Assembly: GCF_006494375.1 (NCBI RefSeq)
Contig: NZ_VHIZ01000056.1
Coordinates: 1-64,000 of the forward strand
Direction of reading: 5' to 3'
Length of the DNA: 64,000 nt
DNA from: Pantoea anthophila
GTDB taxonomy: Bacteria > Pseudomonadota > Gammaproteobacteria > Enterobacterales > Enterobacteriaceae
Position 1 is the first letter of the stretch. Every line of letters begins with the position of its first letter. This document shows, piece by piece, positions 36,601-44,985 of the stretch. A program made the position numbers and the translations under genes. Below the pieces are notes generated by a model. That model ran no database searches. It was not told the origin of the DNA and saw only the letters and a list, made by a program, of their open reading frames with translations.

Positions 36601-36679
36601 AACCGAAATCCATAAACTGAATTCCCGAATCACCCACCAGTGTGACCTGGCGATCATAAGAAATAATTTCAGGCAACAT
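33611..36679 (-). CDS. srfB: SrfB family protein with actin/Hsp70-like ATPase core
   Basis: The protein has 1022 residues and an N-terminus typical of SrfB (MLPEIISYDRQVTLVGDSGIQF). Two nucleotide-binding signatures of the ASKHA (actin/Hsp70) fold are visible. The phosphate-1 type LILDVGNSRTCGILIED lies near residue 257, and the phosphate-2 type SIDIGGGTTDLVITDY near residue 570. An adenosine-like motif, LLLLTGRPSQLPGIQ, follows near residue 770. It therefore probably binds ATP and changes shape or assembles. It is cytosolic. The partner SrfC is translated from an overlapping start, which suggests a stoichiometric complex. The biological role is not established. Confidence 0.86.
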   Translation of the reverse strand: MLPEIISYDRQVTLVGDSGIQFMDFGLTLKSQPAGEFVKLANGVLTRLIYNEPRDYHFYQPTPDKIEKAKSQYDIPVAQSLKLLDGTWLPLPLFRFSLPNIYQEGPLNWARFRIVKLPEKDMDGHTHRMTLAVDTRIMAKQQSAADLSPNHEDVNAGATFAVATATYALNWYLTQDWVKDWLVDAFNDASKGRDLDEREDEIAQQYPLAHYLNLLSLMAEPLEGLQAETEAAIALPQFKVVANREVNAIKPIPVDLILDVGNSRTCGILIEDHGQSGSGLMHNYVLKLRDLSAPEQVYTDPFESKVEFSQASFGKDIYSVRSGRHDAFQWPTIARIGGEASRLASRRRGSEGSTGLSSPKRYLWDEKFYGQGWRFNSGSAQDSNPLATAAPFASLINEKGDALHTIEDEMDRIPVFTPRYSRSSLMTFMLAEVLTQAISQINSPEQRIREGHAGLPRQLRHIILTVPPGMPMAERCILDDRMRQAVGLVWKSLRWCSGENDPYLDEKDDHSKSNIRIPLPKIRVEWDEASCAQLVYLYTEINQNFAGHPEIFFETLGRPDRHDREKLTIASIDIGGGTTDLVITDYRLDRNGLSGGGANVHIIPQQRFRDSFKIAGDDILLDVIQSYVIPAFELSLREAGVRSVETLMSHLCGAQNISAAEAVLRQQLSLQLFVPLALHILSCYEQYDPQNEQTHLLINQRVNEILPTGSFSAEVEGFVSREVKKSGGKDGFRLTDITLNIALTKVHNDVCSGKFNIDKVLTALCEVLSCYHCDLLLLTGRPSQLPGIQAIVRRNLPLPPGRILALHGYRTGTWYPFHKNGHIHDPKSTASVGAMLSQLCANHSIPNFHFRISALKPYSTIRHIGTIDMDNLIHDADVIYRHITSENGQITLPVITNEAGESTTASIVMRGDMRLGYRQLDAERWSASPLYTLRFSESGREKFSKAVSPDGQSPYLNVRLTIDKDKAAHKLGLISDRLTIADISSNTDKTFSKKDLELEFNTMPDTGLIDSRHWLDSGSVKK

Positions 36680-36696
36680 GATCTATTCGTCCCTGT

Positions 36697-38214
36697 TTAT
36701 GAATGGGGTTGCAACATGCGGATAGGGAAATTTTTGTCCCCGGCATTGTTACCGACACAATCGGTGTGAGCAGCATTGAGCGCTTTGCACTCTATGGTTG
36801 GGCCAATAAAGTTAGTGTTATCGCTACATTTCATCTGTTCAGGATTTGTGATGTTAAGTGCGCCGTCTTTCATGCTCCCCTGGGCTGGACCGTTACAGAT
36901 GACGCCATCGGATTGGCGTACGCTGACCGAGCCATTGCCTTGCCTGAAGTCGTATTGCAACTGCAATGGACGGCCAGTGAGTTTGTCCTGAATACCGCCA
37001 TTCACACGCCATTGCCCGTTAAGAAATTGTGCAGGTCCATCGGGCAGTGCAGCAGGAAGCGTCAGCGCTTTTCCCTGTTCTGGCTGAATGGGTGGCACTA
37101 TATTGGATTGTTCCGCAGGCCATTGCGGCTCACTGTTATGGGGGGCAGCTTCAGGGGCTGGCGTTACATAGGGATCAGTATTAGTCACAGACTCCGTTAC
37201 GGGTGCTTCAACATTGGTGACAGGCTGTTGAGCTTCAGCAGAAGCGTGTGTTTCAGGGACAATTGGATCAGTTGCTACAGGTTCGCTGTCCACCTGAAGA
37301 GGAGTATTCTCCGGCACTACTCCAGTTGGATTTAATACTGACGTACTGTTGGCTGCAACTGAACTGGTAGGAACATCTGCAACTGAACCTGCAGGAACCC
37401 CTATGCCTGACCCGACCGGAGTCTGATCCTTATCCGTTGGATTTGCGCTCGTATCTTTGATTGGCTGGCTGTGAAGATTGAGACCAGGCAGTGCGAGCGA
37501 GGGCATACAGCCCCGTAATAGTCCCAGAATCAGCGCCAGAGAGAGCAGGGCGAGCAGTAACCACAGCAACCAGCGCCAGTCCCATCTCCTGCTGCGAGTG
37601 TGTTTCACGGTCTCGATGCTCTTAATCGGATGAGGCGTCCTGGTTAGCGGTTGAGCCAATAATTGCGTAGCGGGAGCGATGGGAGCAACAGGCGTTTGCA
37701 CCGGTACTGAATCGGGTTGAAGCCAGTGCATTGGGCTCTTTTGCTCCCCCGTAGGGTGCACAAACCCCCAGAACGTGATCACCAATACCCCGTTGACCAG
37801 ATAAAGGAACTCATCATCGGGGAAATTTACAACTGATTTTAACAACTGGGCAAATACGTGCCGGTCCCCGCCTGCACCACTCTCTTCGGTATTTAGCATC
37901 CGTTCGCTTAATGCCTGGACCGCCATCTGGAATTCGGTGAATTGCTGACGTGCTAAGGCTCGCTCGCTTTCGGATGCACTACTCCAGGGAATCACATCAC
38001 CCGCAAAGCTGCTATACCAGTCGGTTCTATCTCCCCCCTGGTCATTTTGTGGAACCGCAAGGTGACGTGCTAAATCACGCCCGGCATCCAAACGATAGAT
38101 AGCTTCGCGCAATTGGAATGCCATCCGGAAAACGGGATAGCCAGTTTCACCCAGTGCTTTAAACGAAGAATTATTTCCGGTACGTAACAGTGGTCCCTGA
38201 ATCGAATTTCGCAT
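36697..38214 (-). CDS. srfA: SrfA family membrane-anchored protein
   Basis: The protein has 505 residues. It opens with an SrfA-type cytoplasmic domain of about 150 residues (FKALGETGYPVFRMAFQLREAIYRL; FLYLVNGVLVITFWGFVHPTG). One membrane helix at about 211-235 (WLLWLLLALLSLALILGLL) separates it from a long periplasmic Pro/Val/Thr-rich linker. A C-terminal domain of about 120 residues with paired Cys follows (VICNGPAQ, QMKCSDN, ECKALNAAHTDCVG). The ribosome binding site AAGG lies 6-7 nt before ATG. It is likely the membrane anchor of the SrfB/SrfC complex and spans to the periplasm. The next gene, srfB, begins 17 bp later. Confidence 0.84.
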   Translation of the reverse strand: MRNSIQGPLLRTGNNSSFKALGETGYPVFRMAFQLREAIYRLDAGRDLARHLAVPQNDQGGDRTDWYSSFAGDVIPWSSASESERALARQQFTEFQMAVQALSERMLNTEESGAGGDRHVFAQLLKSVVNFPDDEFLYLVNGVLVITFWGFVHPTGEQKSPMHWLQPDSVPVQTPVAPIAPATQLLAQPLTRTPHPIKSIETVKHTRSRRWDWRWLLWLLLALLSLALILGLLRGCMPSLALPGLNLHSQPIKDTSANPTDKDQTPVGSGIGVPAGSVADVPTSSVAANSTSVLNPTGVVPENTPLQVDSEPVATDPIVPETHASAEAQQPVTNVEAPVTESVTNTDPYVTPAPEAAPHNSEPQWPAEQSNIVPPIQPEQGKALTLPAALPDGPAQFLNGQWRVNGGIQDKLTGRPLQLQYDFRQGNGSVSVRQSDGVICNGPAQGSMKDGALNITNPEQMKCSDNTNFIGPTIECKALNAAHTDCVGNNAGDKNFPIRMLQPHS

Positions 38215-38261
38215 TTTCTAACCTTTAGGGCTGTTAATGAGCGCAAGCCACATGGATATGG

Positions 38262-39410
38262 TTAATTTTTGTTAGCACCTGGCGTCCACTCAAAATTCCA
38301 GCCGTAGTGCTTAGCCAGTGTTTCCCGATCGGGGAAGAAGTTATTGAGCCGCTCAACCTTAATGTCACCATCAACGTTCTTCAAACGTGCAATAGCTGCG
38401 ACATCATTGCGCTGACCGTTATTAACCATGCTGGAACTGATCGGCGTCTGATCAGGAACAGAGAGCGTGATGTTGGCATCAAGTCCGCTCCAGTTATTTG
38501 CGCCACCATAAATGAAACTGTAAATCAGGACCTCATCAATCTCTTGCCATTGGCTTCCATTAATGAAAATCCATTCACCATCCTTATTGTCGCCATCACG
38601 CAGATCTTTTTGCAGCAGCATGAAGGGCGCTTTGTCGTAATCACCAAAGTATTTACTGAGTGCCTCGACGCCAGCATTTTTGCCGTTTTTCAGGCGAATA
38701 AAAGCAGCCAGGTCGAGGTCAACTGGCTTTTTATTCTGCCCCTGTTGCCAGGTAAGATTGACGCTAATTCGACCGAAGTCGGTGCCTTTAGCAAGACTCA
38801 CGCTTGGATTCGCCTGCGTTAGCTCGGTTTTTACGGGTACCGGGGCGTCAGCCACTGCAGGCGTTAGGGGAGGGAGGTTCGGCGCAGGAGACTCGCGTTT
38901 TAGGTTCATAAACCACCACCCGGCTATCACAAGAAGTAACAGCAGAAACAGAAACAGGAGCAACCACGGAAAATGTCGCTCTGTCCGTGCTTCAGGCAGG
39001 ATTATTGCAGGCGAAACCTCTGGCGGAATGGTCCAGTTGGTAAATACGGGCTCTCCACCGACGCCATAGCATGGCAGCGTCTGTGAGTGTGTCAGCAATG
39101 ACTGTAGTGCCTGAGCCGATTTTGTTTCGCCTCTGGCGTTTAGCTGCTCAATCAGGCTGGCAATCGTACCCATATATTGCTGACGTTTAGTGTGAATTGC
39201 AGTCTGTTCTGTCTCGCCTAATGAAGAGAGCGGCGCTGCAATACCCTCTCGCGCGGTCCACCATTCCAGATTACCTTCGGAATTTTGCCGTGCTTCAGCA
39301 AAAAGGAGGGCAAGGGACGGGGGAAGATGGCGACGGATGATCGCAACGGTCTCCTCGTAACTTTTGAGGGTCACGTCGTCAATAGGCGCTGATCGGGTTA
39401 ATCGTTGCAT
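38262..39410 (-). CDS. Membrane-anchored protein with C-terminal TerD-like domain
   Basis: The protein has 382 residues. Its cytoplasmic N-terminal domain (about 1-140) has the pattern of the SrfA-type N-terminus, and one helix follows (about 143-167, LLLFLFLLLLLVIAGWWF). The periplasmic side carries a TerD-fold domain (about 205-380). This is recognisable by VNLTWQQG-KKPVDLDL, the acidic loop KDLRDGDNKDGEWIFIN, FIYGGANNWSGLDANITL, and a closing YGWNFEWTPGANKN. TerD domains bind calcium through such acidic loops and are usually cytoplasmic. A membrane-tethered TerD domain facing the periplasm is unusual. The gene belongs to the srf operon. Confidence 0.8.
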   Translation of the reverse strand: MQRLTRSAPIDDVTLKSYEETVAIIRRHLPPSLALLFAEARQNSEGNLEWWTAREGIAAPLSSLGETEQTAIHTKRQQYMGTIASLIEQLNARGETKSAQALQSLLTHSQTLPCYGVGGEPVFTNWTIPPEVSPAIILPEARTERHFPWLLLFLFLLLLLVIAGWWFMNLKRESPAPNLPPLTPAVADAPVPVKTELTQANPSVSLAKGTDFGRISVNLTWQQGQNKKPVDLDLAAFIRLKNGKNAGVEALSKYFGDYDKAPFMLLQKDLRDGDNKDGEWIFINGSQWQEIDEVLIYSFIYGGANNWSGLDANITLSVPDQTPISSSMVNNGQRNDVAAIARLKNVDGDIKVERLNNFFPDRETLAKHYGWNFEWTPGANKN

Positions 39411-39489
39411 AGCTCAGATTCAATATGTCATTAGCAGCGGGAAGAAGCTCGATGTGGGGAGTCTTTCATTCCGCCACATCGACAATGAT

Positions 39490-39972
39490 TTATTGCGACA
39501 TATTTGCGTTTTCGAGCGCAGCGACACGTTTTTTCGCTGCCGCAATTTTTGCCTCAAGACTTGCGACATCGCTGGCACTTGTAGTCTGCTGAGACTGACG
39601 TTGCAATGCCTCCAGTTGTCTAATCTCTTGCTGACGTTGCAGATTAGTGGATTTAACTGACTTCAGTTTTTTCAGGGTTCGTGTCAGATCAGAACGTGCT
39701 GCCGCTAAACGGCTTTCTTCGTCTGCCAGCTTCTGGCTGGATACCTGCTCTCTGGCCTGCGTGTCAGCCAGATTTTGCTGAGCAATGCGGTTATCACGCT
39801 GGCTTTGTAAGATTTGGCGTTCCTGGTCGTCGACTTTCTGCCGGTAACCGCCAGAGGTGGCACAGCTTAATTTAGTGATAAAACTGGGGTCCTGTGCATG
39901 CAGATTGCAATCCTGAGGAGTGGAAGCGCACCCGGCAAGCAGCAGCGTAGCGACTAAAACATAAAATTTCAT
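39490..39972 (-). CDS. Small outer-membrane-type lipoprotein with coiled coil
   Basis: The protein has 160 residues from the ATG at 39972 (MKFYVLVATLLLAGCAS), which gives a clean lipoprotein signal. The lipobox is LAGC, with Ala at +2, so it should go to the outer membrane. The remainder is a long coiled coil rich in Gln, Arg, Ala and Leu (about 50-155). A longer frame to 40125 would place the signal peptide internally and was rejected. It is the second gene of the srf operon. No family name recognised. By position it could be the equivalent of TagQ or a periplasm-spanning spacer. Confidence 0.72.
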   Translation of the reverse strand: MKFYVLVATLLLAGCASTPQDCNLHAQDPSFITKLSCATSGGYRQKVDDQERQILQSQRDNRIAQQNLADTQAREQVSSQKLADEESRLAAARSDLTRTLKKLKSVKSTNLQRQQEIRQLEALQRQSQQTTSASDVASLEAKIAAAKKRVAALENANMSQ

Positions 39973-40060
39973 GAAGGCATCCCTGTATCTATCATGCAGA
40001 ACTGTAAAGTTGGAATTAAACGCATTAAACAGGGCCGACGAAATCATCAGCCCGTCAGAG

Positions 40061-40804
40061 TTAACCCAGGGAAATAGCCTGACGCTGGCTATACAGACCG
40101 TTGGTTTCAGACTCCAGTACGGCAATCTGATTATTCAGGTTGCTATATTCATTGTTCAGCTGTTTCAGCGTGGCTTTATCCGCCGCGCTGGTGGTGCCTT
40201 GTCCTTGCAGCGCGACTTTATAGGCCTCGCTCTTATCTTTCATCACTTTGATTTTTTTCTGCATAGTGCTGATGTTAGCATCAATTTTAGCCAGGTCTTT
40301 TTTGGCATTAGCCTTATCAAAGCCAGCCTGGTCTTTTTTAATACTGATCTGCGTTAATGTCGCCTGATTATCACGGATCACGGCTTTCATCGCTTCAGTG
40401 GTTTTGGCGATATCGGCAGTGTCTTTTTTGATGTCAGTGTCCATGGCTTGCAGGCGATCGGCAGTAGTGGCGTAATCTTTTTTCAGACTATCCAGATAAT
40501 AGTTTGCTGCCACGCCAGCGGCGCACCCTGCAGCGCCGCCAATAGCGGCACCGGCCAGTACTTGTTTACTATTGCCTGCCAGCACACCTGCGAGCGCGCC
40601 CATACCTGCACCCGCTAACGCACCCATGCCACAACCCTGAGCTGCTGAACTGCTGAATAACTGCGACTGTTCACCACTGGTCAAGCGTGAGTCAGGTTTA
40701 GTACCAGAGAGCAAAGAACTACCTGTGTTGGCACAACCACTAAGCAGAAGGGAAACAGAAACCAGGAGAGCAGTTGAGGTATGTTTACATTTATTTGACA
40801 TCAT
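40061..40804 (-). CDS. Lipoprotein with glycine-zipper segment and coiled coil, first gene of srf operon
   Basis: The protein has 247 residues. A lipobox, LSGC, with Ala at +2 lies near residues 21-24. Residues about 58-100 form a glycine-zipper-like hydrophobic stretch (GMGALAGAGMGALAGVLAG), which could insert into a membrane. Residues 105-240 are a charged coiled coil. The start has AAGGA 6 nt upstream. As the first gene of the eleven-gene operon it marks the promoter side. It resembles glycine-zipper envelope proteins, but no specific family is assigned. Confidence 0.72.
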   Translation of the reverse strand: MMSNKCKHTSTALLVSVSLLLSGCANTGSSLLSGTKPDSRLTSGEQSQLFSSSAAQGCGMGALAGAGMGALAGVLAGNSKQVLAGAAIGGAAGCAAGVAANYYLDSLKKDYATTADRLQAMDTDIKKDTADIAKTTEAMKAVIRDNQATLTQISIKKDQAGFDKANAKKDLAKIDANISTMQKKIKVMKDKSEAYKVALQGQGTTSAADKATLKQLNNEYSNLNNQIAVLESETNGLYSQRQAISLG

Positions 40805-42444
40805 TTTTATCCTTAAATGACCAAATGGATCAGCATTTAAAAGAGTGTGCTGTCCATAGACACGTTGCTGTTAAAAGTAATTCAGGATCTGGCTGCCGGA
40901 GGCCAGGCAAAATCTTCATCAATAACGTTCAGGTTAAGAGAGAGGCCCATATTTAACTGACAATCAATTCCTGTGCTAAAACAACCAGCATCCCCTCTGA
41001 GATGAAGAGTATCGGCGTATATTTTCAGAAATTTAGTTTAAGAAGAAAAATATTACCGATTTTATTGTCCGAACATTGCAGCCGTTACCTGAAAATCCTG
41101 CTCAGGTAATGTCGCGGCAGGTGAATCAAACTTCGATAGCGAGTCAGTCTTGCCAGAACGCTCCAGACATACTTAGTTTCGGAGGTTAATTATTTCATGT
41201 ATTTAGTTTGATGGAACCCTATGCTCCAGTTCTTGACTTAACCTTTACTGTAAAAGTGACGTAAAGCTAATGTGATTATGATTCTATATGAATCGTAAAG
41301 ATGTGTGAAATAATATTTTTGGAAATTTCATGGTGCAACTTCCCAGTTTTAGGTCCCGATTTTAGTATTTTTTTATTGTTTTATGCTGTAAATTTTTATT
41401 TTGTAGTTTTTTATTCCATTCGGGTGGTGGCCGGTTTTGTCAAGCAAAGTAAGGAGGAGTGGGTAATGGCACATAAATTAGCACCGAATGCTTCGCATCA
41501 TCGCTGTTTCCTTATGTTTATACGATAAGCAAGCCAGCAAGCGTTTCTCATAGGTAACACGAAAAGTCTGAGGCGAGTGTATTGATATAGAGTTTTTAAG
41601 GAGTTACGATTTTGCCTCTTCTAACGGAGTGAAAGAGACTACGTGCTTCACTAGCCTTTTAGTCATGAAAGAAAAAGTGACTCGCTGCGAAGTTTGATAA
41701 CCGGATACGTTCTTTGCTTAGGTTTTGCAAACTGCTTAAGAACCCATTGTCAGAACCAGTCGGGTAAATCAGATTTTGACAGGAAATACGATCTTTACTT
41801 CATTAAATGTTATGTCATCCTTGTCATGCGTTTAAAGCGAAACAGGAAGGGTTTGAGTGCTTTTGAAAGTTTCCAGTAACCTCATTCAATCAGTCTATTG
41901 AAAAATATTTATTTTATTCCACGTCTGTTGGGATTATTCTTGTGTCTGCGCTACGACTGGAATGAACAAAATCCATGACAGATTGTCATTTTTCACTTTA
42001 TTCTAAAATTTTGCTAATGATTTCGCATGGTGTGACGATAACCCTTAGAGCAGGATACCAGGGTTGTCTGGATTGAAAGCGAGAGTTGCAAAGATGTTTA
42101 TTATAACTGATCAGGGGAGCTCATCAGAGCAAAGCCAATTACTCCGGACTGAAGTGCAGACAAGCATGCTGGCATTTCTGCCACTAAAATGGCGACCAGC
42201 ATATACCAGAGCATCTCTGTTTTTTTATTGGTGTACGTTGTTGCTGGCTGTTTCCTGTGATCAATCTGAGTGGGAAAAGAGGTTTTCGGTGCCCTGATAG
42301 TTATTGCGGCTATTGATCAGATATCTTAAGTGATAACGTTAGTGAAAAAAGACGTGGCCATAATATGGCTAATTTAGAGATTCTGTTGTCAATCTTCAGT
42401 ATTCTGAACTTGCCTGTTAAGTTTTTATTAATTAAGGATGGATT
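40805..42444. other. AT-rich 1.6-kb region without supported genes
   Basis: The stretch separates the srf operon (minus strand) from a DUF805 gene (plus strand) and should contain both promoters, but no clear sigma-70 pair was found by eye. Short reading frames such as 42094-42297 lack good start sites, conserved motifs or normal codon use, so none is called. Low GC and lack of genes suggest decayed or transferred DNA. No tRNA-like or attachment-site structure was recognised. Confidence 0.45.
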
Positions 42445-42900
42445 ATGAATATGGTTTTTTGCCGCGGATGTGGCAAGGAAATTCACGTTACTGCTAAAGC
42501 TTGCCCACAGTGTGGTGCACCCCAGACAAACCAACAGATTGTCACCTCAGAGAATACGGGCGGAGCCATAAATCAATGGTACCTAGGTGTATTAAAAAAA
42601 TATGCTGTATTTACAGGCAGAGCCAGGAGAAAAGAGTATTGGATGTTCACTCTGTTTAACATCCTCATTGCTTTCCTGCTAGGGATTGTCGAAACGGTAA
42701 TTGGTGTTGGAGATATCCTTTCAAATCTTTATAGCCTGGCCGTATTAATTCCGGGCATAGCAGTTGGTGTTCGTCGATTACATGACACCGATCGCAGCGG
42801 ATGGTGGCTGCTGTTACCTATCGTCAATATCGTCTTCCTGGCACTTGAAGGGCAATCCGGCACCAACCGGTTTGGTTCGGATCCAAAAGAAGTCGCTTAA
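42445..42900 (+). CDS. DUF805 membrane protein with N-terminal zinc ribbon
   Basis: The protein has 151 residues. The first 25 form a zinc ribbon with two Cys pairs (CRGCG and CPQCG). A DUF805 domain follows, recognised by YAVFTGRARRKEYWMFTLFN, a membrane helix region, IPGIAVGVRRLHDTDRSGWWLL and a final GTNRFGSDP. The family consists of small inner-membrane proteins of unknown function (YhaH, YhaI). An AAGGAT ribosome binding site precedes the ATG. The gene is isolated in AT-rich DNA, and its role is unknown. Confidence 0.88.
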   Translation: MNMVFCRGCGKEIHVTAKACPQCGAPQTNQQIVTSENTGGAINQWYLGVLKKYAVFTGRARRKEYWMFTLFNILIAFLLGIVETVIGVGDILSNLYSLAVLIPGIAVGVRRLHDTDRSGWWLLLPIVNIVFLALEGQSGTNRFGSDPKEVA

Positions 42901-42918
42901 TCTACGGGTAATGTAAAC

Positions 42919-42987
42919 CCGTCTATACCACTTGCTTATTGCTTAATTTTGGCATAAGAAAAATTTAACCAGCACTGGTATAGACGG
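42919..42987. repeat. 12-bp perfect inverted repeat, 45 bp apart
   Basis: CCGTCTATACCA (42919-42930) is the exact reverse complement of TGGTATAGACGG (42976-42987). Each arm contains GTCTATAC or GTATAGAC, which fits the GT-N-TA-N-AC core of operators for HutC-type GntR regulators. It lies directly after the DUF805 gene. It could be a pair of operators, a long hairpin acting on the transcript, or the ends of a very small mobile-element remnant. Confidence 0.85.
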
Positions 42988-43696
42988 ATGCCCCTGACAG
43001 TTGTCGCGTGACCGGCAGATTTTATCCATTCGCATAATGTCCTTTTTAGCGTTTCTGCTTAAATACTCTCAGCAGAACTCAATTCAATATCAGGTATTTC
43101 TAAAAAAATCACGAAGATTCATCCCTAATGCATATTTATAATAAGCTTATGGCAAACGTTATAGGGCTGAAGGCGTTCAGAAAGAAGTATTTCCCGCAGC
43201 ATTGTTCTGACCATGTCTCATAGACAAAACTCTATGGCAATAAATAAGAATTTTTGTAGTTCGAATATAAATCTGATGATGTATTTGGTTTTTAGTCAGG
43301 GTTTAAAGACTTATCAAACATTATCAAATTCATTAGTAAAGAAAATGAGCTGCGGGAGGGCTACCTTGCTGACCAAATCAGTCAATTGCAACTATTCATT
43401 TACTGGCCTGTGTTTGATAGATGGAAATAAAAATCTGTATCGCAATTTGGCCTTTTTATTGGTAATTTCAATTGAATAACACAGTGGAATGCGTTGGCAC
43501 AATTCAGAACAATCAATCCATTAGCCAAATAGCGGTTCTGTTAGCTCTGGCAATTCGGCATCAATTAGCAATTAAATAGCAAATTTATAGTTTGATTTAT
43601 CGATAATCTGTTAGTTTAAAATAAAGATAGATTTAGGTTTTACTCATTCAAATAATAATTTTAGAGTGCGTTGTTAAGCGACAATTTGAACAGCTA
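42988..43696. other. AT-rich intergenic DNA before the ychF terminator
   Basis: No gene is supported. The largest frame (43213-43479) starts without a ribosome binding site and has no recognisable motif or hydrophobic pattern. The DNA continues the low-GC character of the region upstream. Confidence 0.45.
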
Positions 43697-43727
43697 TAAA
43701 AAAATCCACGCAATTGCGTGGATTTTA
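43697..43727 (-). terminator. Terminator of the pth-ychF transcript
   Basis: AATCCACGCAA and TTGCGTGGATT form a perfect stem with almost no loop around 43713. On the minus strand it is followed by a run of seven T. It lies about 60 bp beyond the ychF stop. Confidence 0.85.
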
Positions 43728-43785
43728 TCGATTCATACGGACTTCATGAGACTCAATGAAAACCCCATGAAACAGCAGATTTTAA

Positions 43786-44877
43786 TCAGACGTTAAACAG
43801 GAAGTTCATCACATCGCCATCTTTCACGATGTACTCTTTCCCTTCTGAACGCATCTTTCCAGCTTCTTTCGCACCCTGTTCACCCTTGCAGGCGATAAAG
43901 TCATCAAATGCAATGGTCTGCGCGCGGATAAAGCCTTTTTCGAAGTCGGTGTGAATTTTACCGGCGGCCTGAGGGGCGGTTGCGCCCACCGGGATAGTCC
44001 AGGCACGCACTTCTTTCACGCCTGCGGTGAAATAGGTCTGCAGATTCAGCAGGGCGTAACCGGCGCGGATCACGCGGTTCAGGCCCGGCTCTTCCAGTCC
44101 CAGTTCCGCCATGAACTCGTCACGCTCTTCATCTTCCAGCTCGGCGATATCAGATTCCACTGCGGCACACACCGGTACCACCACTGAACCTTCCGCTGCT
44201 GCGATAGCGCGAACCTGATCCAGATAGGGGTTGTTCTCAAAACCGTCTTCATTAACGTTAGCAATGTACATGGTCGGTTTCAGGGTCAGGAAGCTCAGAT
44301 AGCGAATCGCCGCTTTCTCATCGGCATCCAGATTCAGAGAGCGCAGCATGCCCGCTTCAGAAAGGTGCGGCAGGCATTTTTCCAGCGCAGCCAGCTCGGC
44401 TTTCGCATCTTTGTCGCCGCCTTTGGCTTTCTTCTGCACGCGCTGAATCGCACGCTCACAGGTATCAAGGTCAGAAAGTGCCAGTTCGGTGTTAATCACG
44501 TCGATATCTTCCGCCGGGTTAACTTTACCCGCGACGTGGATGATGTTGTCATTTTCAAAGCAGCGCACAACGTGACCGATCGCCTCGGTTTCACGGATGT
44601 TGGTCAGGAACTGGTTACCCAGGCCTTCACCCTTAGACGCGCCTTTTACCAGACCTGCGATATCGACGAATTCCATGGTAGTCGGCACCACGCGCTGCGG
44701 CTTAACAATCTCAGAGAGCTGGTCGAGACGCAGGTCAGGCATGGGCACCACGCCCGTGTTAGGCTCAATGGTGCAGAAGGGGAAGTTAGCCGCTTCGATA
44801 CCCGCTTTGGTCAGCGCGTTAAACAGAGTGGATTTACCGACGTTCGGCAGGCCCACGATACCGCATTTGAATCCCAT
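43786..44877 (-). CDS. ychF: Redox-regulated ATPase YchF (OLA1/Obg family)
   Basis: The protein has 363 residues, the normal length. It begins [23 protein letters not shown], with the P-loop at about 8-16, and G3 is [10 protein letters not shown]. The coiled-coil insertion ([20 protein letters not shown]) and C-terminal TGS domain (about 275-360, [29 protein letters not shown] begins it) are present. YchF prefers ATP over GTP, binds ribosomes and influences oxidative stress resistance and start-codon choice. It stands 108 bp downstream of pth, the E. coli arrangement. Confidence 0.97.
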   Translation of the reverse strand: MGFKCGIVGLPNVGKSTLFNALTKAGIEAANFPFCTIEPNTGVVPMPDLRLDQLSEIVKPQRVVPTTMEFVDIAGLVKGASKGEGLGNQFLTNIRETEAIGHVVRCFENDNIIHVAGKVNPAEDIDVINTELALSDLDTCERAIQRVQKKAKGGDKDAKAELAALEKCLPHLSEAGMLRSLNLDADEKAAIRYLSFLTLKPTMYIANVNEDGFENNPYLDQVRAIAAAEGSVVVPVCAAVESDIAELEDEERDEFMAELGLEEPGLNRVIRAGYALLNLQTYFTAGVKEVRAWTIPVGATAPQAAGKIHTDFEKGFIRAQTIAFDDFIACKGEQGAKEAGKMRSEGKEYIVKDGDVMNFLFNV

Positions 44878-44985
44878 GGTTTGATACCCTTTATAACTGG
44901 ATGGACAGTGCGCCCGATGGCGAGCTGTCGGAGAAGAATTGAAAAATTCCGCGCATTATACACGGAATCGCGACGATTCGGGCGT

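Noticed and set aside
42094-42297. Short plus-strand frame as a small lipoprotein-like gene
   Set aside because: The Cys follows a hydrophobic stretch only near the C-terminus, the start site is poor and codon use is not convincing.
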